Assembly (NCBI GenBank): GCA_029553955.1
Contig: JAKPJZ010000250.1
Coordinates: 62,001 to 126,000 of the forward strand
Direction of reading: 5' to 3'
Origin: Chloroflexota bacterium
GTDB lineage: Bacteria; Chloroflexota; Anaerolineae; SpSt-313
DNA: 64,000 nucleotides
Shown here piece after piece: positions 57,795-64,000 of the stretch. The number at the start of each line of letters is the position of its first letter. The stretch's first letter is position 1. The notes beneath the pieces were generated by a model. The model was not told where the DNA came from. It ran no database searches and saw only the letters and a program-made list of their open reading frames with translations. The position numbers and the translations under genes were made by a program.

Positions 57795-58892
57795 ATGACG
57801 ATTCCTTGGGCTAACCCGCAGGCCGCCTACGTGGCGTACCAGGTCGAGATCGATGCGGCGCTGCGACGGGTGCTGCAGAGCGGCTGCTACATCCTCGGCC
57901 CCGAGGTCGAGGCCTTTGAGGCCGAGTTCGCGGCATACTGCGGCGCCGCCGCGGCGGCCGGCGTCGGCTCGGGCACCGAGGCGCTGCACCTGGCGCTGGC
58001 TGCGCTGGGCATCGGCCCGGGCGACGAAGTGGTGACGGTGGCGCACACCGCAGTGGCCACGGTCTCTGCCATCGAGATGTGTGGCGCTCGGCCTGTGCTC
58101 GTCGACGTCGATCCGGCGAGCTACACCCTCGACCCGCAGGCGCTGCGCGCGGGGATCACGCCGCGCACGCGGGCCGTGATCCCCGTCCATCTCTACGGGC
58201 AGGCAGCCGACCTCGATCCCATCCTCGACGTGGCGCGTCGCCAGGGCATCGCCGTGGTGGAGGATTGCGCCCAGGCACATGGCGCCACTTACCGCGGCCG
58301 TCGCGTCGGCACCTGGGGCGACGTGGGCTGCTTTAGCTTTTACCCCACCAAGAACCTGGGCGCCTTTGGCGACGGCGGCGCGGTGGTATCGTGCGATGCG
58401 GCGCTGGCCGAGCGCGTGCGGCTGCTGCGGCAATACGGCTGGCGCGAGCGCTATACGAGTAGCATCGCCGGCTGGAACAGCCGCCTCGACGAGCTGCAGG
58501 CGGCGCTCTTGCGCGTGCGCCTGGCGCACCTCGAGGAGGATAATGCCCGGCGCCGTCGCCTGGCCGGCCTCTACGGTGGGCGGCTCGCCGGCGGGCCGGT
58601 CGCTCTGCCCGCCGAGATGCCCTACGGTGAGCACGTCTACCACCTCTATGTTGTCCGCAGCGCCTGGCGCGATGAGCTGCAGCGCTTCCTCGCCGCCCGC
58701 GGCGTGCAGACGGGCATTCACTACCCCGTGCCGGTGCACCTCCAGCCGGCCTACAGTCGCCTGGGCTGCGGCCCCGGTGCGCTGCCCGTCACCGAGCGTC
58801 TGGCCGCAGAGATCCTCTCGCTGCCCATGTTCCCCGAGCTGAGCGCTGATGATGCCGGGCGCGTCGCCGCGGCGGTCTGCGAGTTCGCCTGA
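57795..58892 (+). CDS. DegT/DnrJ/EryC1/StrS-family sugar aminotransferase
   Basis: 365 residues. AVGSGTEALHLALAALGIGP-like VGSGTEALHLAL binds PLP phosphate; VVEDCAQAHGA has the Asp that pairs with the PLP nitrogen; FSFYPTKNLGAFGDGG carries the PLP-binding Lys (PTKN). GIHYPVPVHLQPAY is the family's C-terminal block. It transfers an amino group to a keto sugar nucleotide. It begins 6 bases after the epimerase stop, so the products of the two genes probably act in sequence. Confidence 0.92.
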   Translation: MTIPWANPQAAYVAYQVEIDAALRRVLQSGCYILGPEVEAFEAEFAAYCGAAAAAGVGSGTEALHLALAALGIGPGDEVVTVAHTAVATVSAIEMCGARPVLVDVDPASYTLDPQALRAGITPRTRAVIPVHLYGQAADLDPILDVARRQGIAVVEDCAQAHGATYRGRRVGTWGDVGCFSFYPTKNLGAFGDGGAVVSCDAALAERVRLLRQYGWRERYTSSIAGWNSRLDELQAALLRVRLAHLEEDNARRRRLAGLYGGRLAGGPVALPAEMPYGEHVYHLYVVRSAWRDELQRFLAARGVQTGIHYPVPVHLQPAYSRLGCGPGALPVTERLAAEILSLPMFPELSADDAGRVAAAVCEFA

Positions 58893-58909
58893 ACGCTTCC
58901 GGCCTGACT

Positions 58910-59695
58910 GTGCGCTATGCGCGCGCTTTGGGGGAGTCTGCCTTGCCGGAGATGATGGTCGACGAATACTACCACCTGTATGCCGTGGAGCGCGAACTGT
59001 GGCTGCTGCGCGGGTTGCGCAGGACGGCACTTGATGCCCTGGCGCCGCGCTTGCCGGGCGACGGCCGGGGGCAGGTGCTGGAAGTCGCTTGCGGCACCGG
59101 GGCCATGCTCGACGCGCTGCGCGCCTGCAGCCGCCCCGCCGGCATCGACCTCTCGGCGGTCGCTACCGGCTACGGCCATGAGCGCCGCGGCCACAGCGTG
59201 GCCCGCGCTTCGATGACGGTGCTGCCTTTTGCCGATGGGGCCTTTGACGCCGTGCTCTGCCTCGATGCACTCGGTGCGGTGCCGCCGAGCGATGATGCCG
59301 TCGCCCTGGGCGAGATGGCGCGCGTGTTGCGTCCCGGCGGGGCGCTGGTGCTCTGGGCGGCAGCGCACCCCGCCCTCTACGGCGCCCACGATCGGGCCAC
59401 CGGCATGGCACAGCGCCATTGCCGGCAGGGTCTGTGGGCCATTGTGCAGCGGGCGGGCCTGACCGTGGACAAGCTGAGCTATGCCAACATGTGTTGCTTT
59501 CCCGGCATCGCTGCGATTCGCCTGCTGCGGCGACTGTGGCCCGCTGCCAACGCTGCCGGCTCAGACGTGGCCCTGCCGCCTCGTCCAGTGAACGTTCTGC
59601 TCAGCAGGGTCATGGAGCTCGAGGCGGCCCTGTTGCGCCGCCGCAATCTGCCCTTTGGCCTCTCGCTCTTTGTCGTCGCGCGGCGAGAAGGGTAG
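58910..59695 (+). CDS. SAM-dependent methyltransferase
   Basis: 261 residues from a GTG 17 bases after the aminotransferase stop. SAM motif I VLEVACGTGAMLDAL; motif II-like AGIDLSAV; FDAVLCLDALGAVPPSDDAV; LRPGGALVLWAAAHPAL. The N-terminus DEYYHLYAVERELWLLRGLR and the long C-terminal helices suggest an O- or N-methyltransferase acting on a sugar or lipid-linked sugar. In-line position after the GT2, epimerase and aminotransferase genes suggests methylation of an amino sugar. Confidence 0.83.
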   Translation: MRYARALGESALPEMMVDEYYHLYAVERELWLLRGLRRTALDALAPRLPGDGRGQVLEVACGTGAMLDALRACSRPAGIDLSAVATGYGHERRGHSVARASMTVLPFADGAFDAVLCLDALGAVPPSDDAVALGEMARVLRPGGALVLWAAAHPALYGAHDRATGMAQRHCRQGLWAIVQRAGLTVDKLSYANMCCFPGIAAIRLLRRLWPAANAAGSDVALPPRPVNVLLSRVMELEAALLRRRNLPFGLSLFVVARREG

Positions 59696-59826
59696 CGGGC
59701 CCCGAGCGGGCCGGGGCTGGGCGGGTGGGGGGCGCAGGTGGCAGCTACCTGGGTGGCTGGTGAAGCGCCAGGGCGAGGCCTTTGTGCGCAAGGTGTAGCC
59801 GCGCCGTGCGGCGGGACAGCGAGGTC

Positions 59827-59913
59827 ATGCACCGCAGAGGCGCAGAGGGCGCGGCGGGATCAGGGCGAGGATACCTGGCCCCTGCTCTGCGCCTCTGCGT
59901 CTCTGCGGTGCAA
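59827..59913. repeat. Inverted repeat, CACCGCAGAGG family
   Basis: GCACCGCAGAGGCGCAGAG faces CTCTGCGCCTCTGCG and TCTCTGCGGTGC. It lies 43 bases before the MBL-fold gene. Confidence 0.88.
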
Positions 59914-59955
59914 TCTTGCCGGCCAAGGCACCTGGAGGCAATGGGGAGTACCAAC

Positions 59956-60771
59956 ATGGTTCACATCGAAGCGCATGGCCCTGTCGTGTGCTACCGGGTG
60001 GCCCGGCCCATCTTCGGCCGCCCCTACTATCACACCGCAGCCTACTGGGCCGATGGGCTGATGGTCGACTCTGGCTGCGTGCACACCGCTGCCGGACTGG
60101 TGCAGGCGACGGCGGCGCTGCCGGTGGCGCAGATCGTGAACACGCACAGCCACGAGGACCACATTGGCGGCAACGGGCCGCTGCAGCGGGCGCGCGGCTG
60201 CCGCGTGCTGGCGCCTGAGGAGGCGCTCGCCATTTTGGCCGACCCGCGCCGGCAGTACCTGCAGCCCTATCGGCGCTTCTTTTGGGGTTGGCCCGAACCC
60301 TCGCAGGGCGAGCCGCTGGGCGAGTGGGTCGAGACGGAGCACCACCGCTTCCGCGTTATCTCTACGCCCGGCCACACCGCGCACCACATCGCGCTCTACG
60401 AGCCCGAGCAGGGCTGGCTCTTTTCGGGCGATGCCTACATTGGCGGCCGCGACGTGGCGGCGCGGCTCGACTATGACGTGAGCGCCATCATCGCCTCGCT
60501 GCGGCGGCTGGCTGCGCTGCCGGTGAGCCTGCTCTTCCCCGGCAGCGGCACCGTGCGCGAGGACCCGGCCGCGGAGCTTGCGCGCAAGGCCGACCAGATG
60601 GAAGAGTTTGGCGCCGAGGTGCGCCGCCTGCACGCCGATGGCGTCGGCATCGGCGAGATCACGCGCCGCCTTGTCGGCCGCGAGACGATGCTCACCTACC
60701 TCACCGCGGGGCACTTCCGGGGCGCGAACCTCGTCCGGCTGTACCTGGCCGGCCATGACCGCTGCTTGTAG
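59956..60771 (+). CDS. Metallo-beta-lactamase-fold hydrolase
   Basis: 271 residues. The metal-binding motif NTHSHEDHIGG (HxHxDH), a later H in TPGHTAHHIAL and the D in FSGDAYIGG are all present for a two-metal site. C-terminal YLTAGHFRG has the last His. The broad family covers glyoxalase II, lactonases and phosphodiesterases; which one this is cannot be told. I prefer the ATG at 59956 (GGGGAG 7 bases upstream) to that at 59941. The TAG stop lies in a GTAGTGAGGGAGCG repeat end. Confidence 0.88.
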   Translation: MVHIEAHGPVVCYRVARPIFGRPYYHTAAYWADGLMVDSGCVHTAAGLVQATAALPVAQIVNTHSHEDHIGGNGPLQRARGCRVLAPEEALAILADPRRQYLQPYRRFFWGWPEPSQGEPLGEWVETEHHRFRVISTPGHTAHHIALYEPEQGWLFSGDAYIGGRDVAARLDYDVSAIIASLRRLAALPVSLLFPGSGTVREDPAAELARKADQMEEFGAEVRRLHADGVGIGEITRRLVGRETMLTYLTAGHFRGANLVRLYLAGHDRCL

Positions 60772-60834
60772 TGAGGGAGCGTGGGGGGCGTGTCGTGCTG
60801 CCGGCGGCGACAGCTCCCCACGCTCGCTCACTAC
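60768..60834. repeat. Inverted repeat of the GTAGTGAGGGAGCGTGGGG family
   Basis: GTAGTGAGGGAGCGTGGGG faces CCCCACGCTCGCTCACTAC with one mismatch. The first bases contain the TAG stop of the MBL-fold gene. Confidence 0.88.
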
Positions 60835-60850
60835 GAACAAGGCCCGCGCT

Positions 60851-60879
60851 TTGGCGCAGACTGCAAGCGATGCTATAAT
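60851..60879 (+). promoter_or_regulatory. Sigma-70 promoter for the PfkB-family kinase
   Basis: TTGGCG at 60851-60856, 17-base spacer, TATAAT at 60874-60879; start codon 91 bases downstream. Confidence 0.65.
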
Positions 60880-60969
60880 GGCATACTGTCTGTCTACTGG
60901 AGCTTGTTTCTGGCTCGTGACTGCACACGTGTGCGGGGAACGAGCAGCGTATCGGATGGAGGGAGCGGC

Positions 60970-61875
60970 GTGTCGGTGGAGCAGAGAACGGGCGAGTGTT
61001 TTGACGCTATCGTCATCGGCGACCTGGCGGTGGATGAGCTCGTCGTGCACGGCGAGACGACGGTGGCGACCGGCGGCTCGGTCTACTATGGGGCGGTGGC
61101 CATGGCACGACTGGGCATGCGCACGGCGGTGGTGACGCGCCTGGCCGAGCGGGATTTTGGCCGCCTCGACGAGCTGCGCGCCGCCGGCATCACCGTCTAT
61201 GCCCACGCCGCGCCCGAGTCGTCGGGCATTCGCAATGTCTACCTCACCGCCGATCAGGACCGGCGCATCTGCACGCCGCTGGGGTATGCCGGGCCTTTTT
61301 CGCTTGCCGAGATGCCGGCCGCCAGTGCGCGCTATACGGTGATCGGCCCGCTCATGGCCGGCCTGGTGGACCTGGACCTGGTGCGGGCGCTGGCGGCGCG
61401 CGGTGCGCTGGCGCTCGATGCGCAGGGGTTCCTGCGCCAGCGCGAGGGCGGTGGCCTGGCGCTGCGCGACTGGCCCGAGAAGGCGCTCGGGCTGCCGCTG
61501 GTCAGCGTGCTCAAGGTCGATCAGGCCGAGGCCGAGGTGCTCACCGGCGAGCTCGACGCCCGTACGGCGGCGATGCTGCTGGCCGGCTGGGGCGCGCGCG
61601 AGGTGCTGCTGACGCATGCGACCGGCGTGACCGTGTGCGCCGAGGGGCGCGTGTGGTGGGCGCCGTTCGTGCCGCGTGGCCTCAACGGGCGCACCGGCCG
61701 CGGCGATACCTGCCTGGCCGCCTACCTGGCGCGCCGCCTGACCGCGGGGCCGGCCGAGGCCTGCCGCTTCGCCGCCGCGGTGACCTCGCTCAAGCTCGAG
61801 GTGCCTGGGCCGCTGCAGGCGAGCGCTGAGGAGATCGCCAGGCTCTACGCGGAGCTTGAGGTCAAGGCTATCTAG
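60970..61875 (+). CDS. PfkB-family carbohydrate kinase
   Basis: 301 residues from a GTG with GGAGGGAG upstream. FDAIVIGDLAVDELVVHGET at the start and GGSVYYGAVAMARLGMRTAV hold the sugar-binding Gly-Gly. NGRTGRGDTCLAAYLARRL is the C-terminal PfkB signature with the catalytic Asp (GRGDT in place of GAGD). The usual DTTGAGD is thus modified. It phosphorylates a sugar or nucleoside with ATP; the substrate is unknown. The TAG stop is the start of a TAGCAGGTCGTCGGAGAA repeat end. Confidence 0.87.
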   Translation: MSVEQRTGECFDAIVIGDLAVDELVVHGETTVATGGSVYYGAVAMARLGMRTAVVTRLAERDFGRLDELRAAGITVYAHAAPESSGIRNVYLTADQDRRICTPLGYAGPFSLAEMPAASARYTVIGPLMAGLVDLDLVRALAARGALALDAQGFLRQREGGGLALRDWPEKALGLPLVSVLKVDQAEAEVLTGELDARTAAMLLAGWGAREVLLTHATGVTVCAEGRVWWAPFVPRGLNGRTGRGDTCLAAYLARRLTAGPAEACRFAAAVTSLKLEVPGPLQASAEEIARLYAELEVKAI

Positions 61876-61963
61876 CAGGTCGTCGGAGAACCAGCCCGCT
61901 ACCCTCTGCATCCGGTAGCAGCGGGGGCAACCAACCCGCAGACAACCCCCCAAAACGGCTTCC
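61873..61963. repeat. Degenerate CTAG-hairpin element (one arm only)
   Basis: TAGCAGGTCGTCGGAGAACC begins at the kinase stop codon; GGGGCAACCAACCCGCAGAC then AACCCCCCAAAAC at the right matches one arm of the hairpins at 23777 and 36305. No facing arm remains. Confidence 0.7.
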
Positions 61964-61988
61964 GCCTGTCGCAAACTGGAGGTATAGT

Positions 61989-63002
61989 GTGTCGGCCGTC
62001 CTCATCATCTTGATTGCCCTGGCGCTGGCCTTTGACTTTCTCAACGGCTTTCACGACTCGTCGAATATCGTGGCGACGATGATCTCGTCGCGGGCGTTGG
62101 CGCCGCGGGTGGCCCTGACGATGACGGCCATTGCCGAGTTCTTGGGACCGTTCCTCTTTGGCGTGGCGGTCGCCAAGACCATCGGCGATGAGGTGGTCGC
62201 CGCAGAGGCGATCAACATGGCGGTCCTCTATGCAGCGCTCATGGCGGCGATCATCTGGAACCTGTTCACCTGGTTCTTTGGCATTCCCTCCAGCTCTTCG
62301 CACGCGCTCATTGGCGGCATCGTCGGGGCTGTGGGCGTGCATGCCGGGTTGGGGACGATTCGCCTGGACGGGCTCGAGAAGATCCTCATTGCCCTCTTCA
62401 CCTCGCCGCTCATTGGCCTGGCGGCCGGCTGGCTGCTGACCAAGGCGATCTTTGCCCTTGCGGCTGCTGCCACGCCCAAGATCAATCTGTTCTTCAAGCG
62501 TTTTCAGATACTCACCGGCATTGCGCTGGCGCTGAGCCATGGCGCCAACGACGGCCAGAAGACGATGGGCATTATCACGCTGTCGCTGGTCACAGGGGGC
62601 TTTCTGCAGTCGTTTGCCGTGCCCACCTGGGTGATCGCGCTCAGTGCGGGCGCAATCGCCTGCGGCACGGCGTTCGGCGGCTGGCGCCTGATCAGGACGC
62701 TGGGCGCCAAGTTCTACCGCATCCGCCCCGTCGACGGCTTTGCGGCGCAGGTTTCGTCGGCGGCGGTCATCCTTGGCGCGGCGCTTTTGGGCGGGCCGGT
62801 CAGTACGACCCAAGTCGTCAGTTCGGCGATCATGGGCGTGGGTGCGGCCGAGCGGGTGAGCAAGGTGCGCTGGGGCGTGGCCGGCAGCATCGCCACGGCC
62901 TGGCTTCTCACCATCCCGGCGACGGCGGCGCTGGGAGCACTGCTCTATTTGGGGCTGATGGCGATCGCGCCGGTGCGCCAGGCGCTGCTGGCGGCGTACT
63001 GA
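61989..63002 (+). CDS. PiT-family inorganic phosphate transporter
   Basis: 337 residues, about 10 membrane helices. ALAFDFLNGFHDSSNIVATM near the start and LALSHGANDGQKTMGIITLS in the middle are the two inverted PHO4 signatures (GFHDSSN and GANDGQK) that bind phosphate and cation. GPVSTTQVVSSAIMGVG is the second-half repeat of FGIPSSSSHALIGGIVG. It imports phosphate, probably with H+ or Na+. The GTG at 61989 follows GGAGG. Confidence 0.92.
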   Translation: MSAVLIILIALALAFDFLNGFHDSSNIVATMISSRALAPRVALTMTAIAEFLGPFLFGVAVAKTIGDEVVAAEAINMAVLYAALMAAIIWNLFTWFFGIPSSSSHALIGGIVGAVGVHAGLGTIRLDGLEKILIALFTSPLIGLAAGWLLTKAIFALAAAATPKINLFFKRFQILTGIALALSHGANDGQKTMGIITLSLVTGGFLQSFAVPTWVIALSAGAIACGTAFGGWRLIRTLGAKFYRIRPVDGFAAQVSSAAVILGAALLGGPVSTTQVVSSAIMGVGAAERVSKVRWGVAGSIATAWLLTIPATAALGALLYLGLMAIAPVRQALLAAY

Positions 63003-63046
63003 CGGCCGAGGACTAGTGGCACAGTCCTTGCTCCTCATCCTGCAAC

Positions 63047-63318
63047 TGGGGCGTGTCGGCAGACTCGCGTAGCCTGGTAGTACGCTGTCAGTTCCGTTGC
63101 CTGGTGCCGGGTCGATGCCCTGGCATGCCGAGAAGAGGACGCTCAAGCGCCTCCTACGAACCTTCAGCGTGCGCAAGGTGTGCTTGCTGACACAGTACAC
63201 CCGGGGCCTTGTGCCCGTTTGGCTTCGACATGGCGCCAGATCCGCCGCCAACAACGCCCACAAGCTGCCTGCGGCGGCCAAGGGGGGCTATGCTACGGGT
63301 TTGCAGGCACGCCCTGGA
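63047..63318. repeat. MITE-like CGTAGCC element, copy C (long form)
   Basis: Left end GGGGCGTGTCGGCAGACTCG then CGTAGCC; right end GGCTATGCTACGGGTTTGCA then GGCACGCCC. The interior repeats the GCCTGCGGCGGCCAAGG block and adds sequence including CTCAAGCGCCTCCTACGAAC, so it is about 270 bp rather than 140. Confidence 0.83.
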
Positions 63319-63336
63319 ATGAGAGGATGGCTACGC

Positions 63337-63744
63337 ATGGACACGGCGCGCGTCGGACAGGTGAAGGCGTACCACAGCAGCGGATCGACCGCGCACATCC
63401 TGCTGCGCTCGGGCAAGTTCGATGCCCGCAACCTGCTCATCACGTGGACGGTGCTCACGCCCCGCGGCCAGCAGCGCGGGCACAGTCACGTCGGGAGCGA
63501 GCAGGCCTACATCTTTGTTTCGGGCAGTGGGCGCATCCAGGTGGGCGACGAGCGGGCGTTCGTTGGCCAGGGCGAGATGGTGTACGTGCCGCCCGGCACG
63601 CCGCACGCCATCGCCAACACCGGCGACGACAATCTAGTCTTCATCACCGTGGCCTCGCCGCCATTCGCTGTCGAGCGGCTGTTTGCCGAGCGGGAGAGGC
63701 GAGAGGTGCGGCACGAGCCGGAGGAGGCCGAACTGGCGTTGTAG
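63337..63744 (+). CDS. Cupin-domain protein
   Basis: 135 residues, one small beta-barrel cupin. Motif 1 GHSHVGSEQAYIFVSGSGRI (H-x-H-x4-E... metal ligands) and motif 2 PPGTPHAIANTGDDNLVFIT (His) are present. The final 25 residues are charged (ERERREVRHEPEEAELAL). Single-domain cupins include sugar isomerases and sensors; role unknown. GAGAGG lies upstream. The stop is followed by a hairpin shared with a converging gene. Confidence 0.88.
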   Translation: MDTARVGQVKAYHSSGSTAHILLRSGKFDARNLLITWTVLTPRGQQRGHSHVGSEQAYIFVSGSGRIQVGDERAFVGQGEMVYVPPGTPHAIANTGDDNLVFITVASPPFAVERLFAERERREVRHEPEEAELAL

Positions 63745-63769
63745 GGGCAGCGCGGTGCGGCACGCGAAG

Positions 63770-63809
63770 GCGGCCCTCATGCTCGCGGTTGGGCGAGCAT
63801 GAGGGCCGC
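63770..63809. terminator. Bidirectional stem-loop between converging genes
   Basis: GCGGCCCTCATGCTCGC pairs with GCGAGCATGAGGGCCGC (17 bp, 6-base loop). It lies between the cupin stop and the stop of the minus-strand gene. Confidence 0.7.
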
Positions 63810-63818
63810 TACGATTCT

Positions 63819-64000
63819 CTACGCGTGCGCCGCGTTGAGGCTGATGGGCATGTGGAATGCCGGCCAGCCTGCGAGGGGCAGGCCCGGCTCTGGCTGGAAC
63901 GGCGAGGCGTTCAGATCGACGCCGGCCCAGGGCCCCTTGGCGATGTCGCTGAAAGGGCGGTTGGGGGTCCACTGCTGCACCGTGAACGGCCGCGCAAAGC
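63819..64000 (-). CDS. C-terminal end of an unrecognised gene (start outside window)
   Basis: Sixty codons with strong GC at third positions end in a TAG at 63819-63821. The sequence includes FTVQQWTPNRPFSDIAKGPW and ends MPISLNAAHA. Spacing of Trp and Pro residues is protein-like, but I do not recognise the family. The 5' part lies beyond base 64000. Confidence 0.6.
   Translation of the reverse strand, partial: FARPFTVQQWTPNRPFSDIAKGPWAGVDLNASPFQPEPGLPLAGWPAFHMPISLNAAHA

Overview
The window is about 64 kb of GC-rich DNA (roughly two thirds G+C in the genes, with G or C at most third codon positions). I infer a member of the Chloroflexota, probably Anaerolineae or a relative. The evidence is TP/AT-rich linkers behind lipoprotein Cys residues, a lone Flp-type pilin, a beta-helix protein with a post-COAP-1-like end, an EF-G-like GTPase lacking the catalytic His, many GTG/TTG starts, and intergenic regions packed with palindromic repeats. 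No rRNA, tRNA or CRISPR array was seen.

Layout. 1-6.3 kb: the start of a C39-like lipoprotein gene, then a simple-sugar ABC importer (binding lipoprotein, permease, single-domain ATPase), a small HExxH exported protein and a zinc polyol/alcohol dehydrogenase. 6.5-11.6 kb: a NosD-like surface protein, a Flp pilin, a 34-bp tandem repeat and two tandem SDR paralogues. 12-20 kb: EF-G-like GTPase, a membrane protein, gyrB, and an OmpR-type response regulator/histidine kinase pair. 20-30 kb: small membrane proteins (three tandem SHOCT proteins and a DUF5684-like protein), lipoproteins, a GH3 hexosaminidase, MFS and APC transporters, a YdjM-like protein and a GNAT acetyltransferase. 30.9-37.5 kb, all minus strand: a YhfC-like membrane protein, a second membrane protein, two SRPBCC paralogues, an isoprenoid-synthase-fold protein and FabK. 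38-49 kb: a methyltransferase and then a defence island. 49-64 kb: an MFS/ArsR pair, a GHL10-like glycosidase, a membrane glycosyltransferase, a sugar-nucleotide cluster (GT2, epimerase, DegT aminotransferase, methyltransferase), an MBL-fold hydrolase, a PfkB kinase, a PiT transporter, a cupin, and the end of an unrecognised gene.

The defence island (39.0-48.9 kb) is the most interesting set of genes. A lower-GC pair encodes the three-Cys-motif partner TcmP and a Gp37/Gp68 three-Cys protein. Beside it is a type III restriction-modification operon in which a MntA/HepT toxin-antitoxin pair sits between mod and res. Two tandem membrane-anchored Mrr-like nucleases follow; the first has a one-base frameshift at a G8 tract. 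Consensus-like promoters precede the TcmP pair and the mod operon.

The most unusual non-coding content is the repeats. More than a dozen perfect or near-perfect hairpins with 24-50 bp arms lie mostly between genes. Several share a degenerate flank of about 40-50 bp and a terminal motif beginning CTAGCAGCCTGTCGGAG. A second family with CGTAGCC-type inverted ends has at least six full or partial copies, one split by a 273-bp MITE with 34-bp terminal repeats and a 10-bp target duplication. In seven genes the TAG stop codon lies inside the end of a repeat, so these repeats help define the 3' ends of genes.
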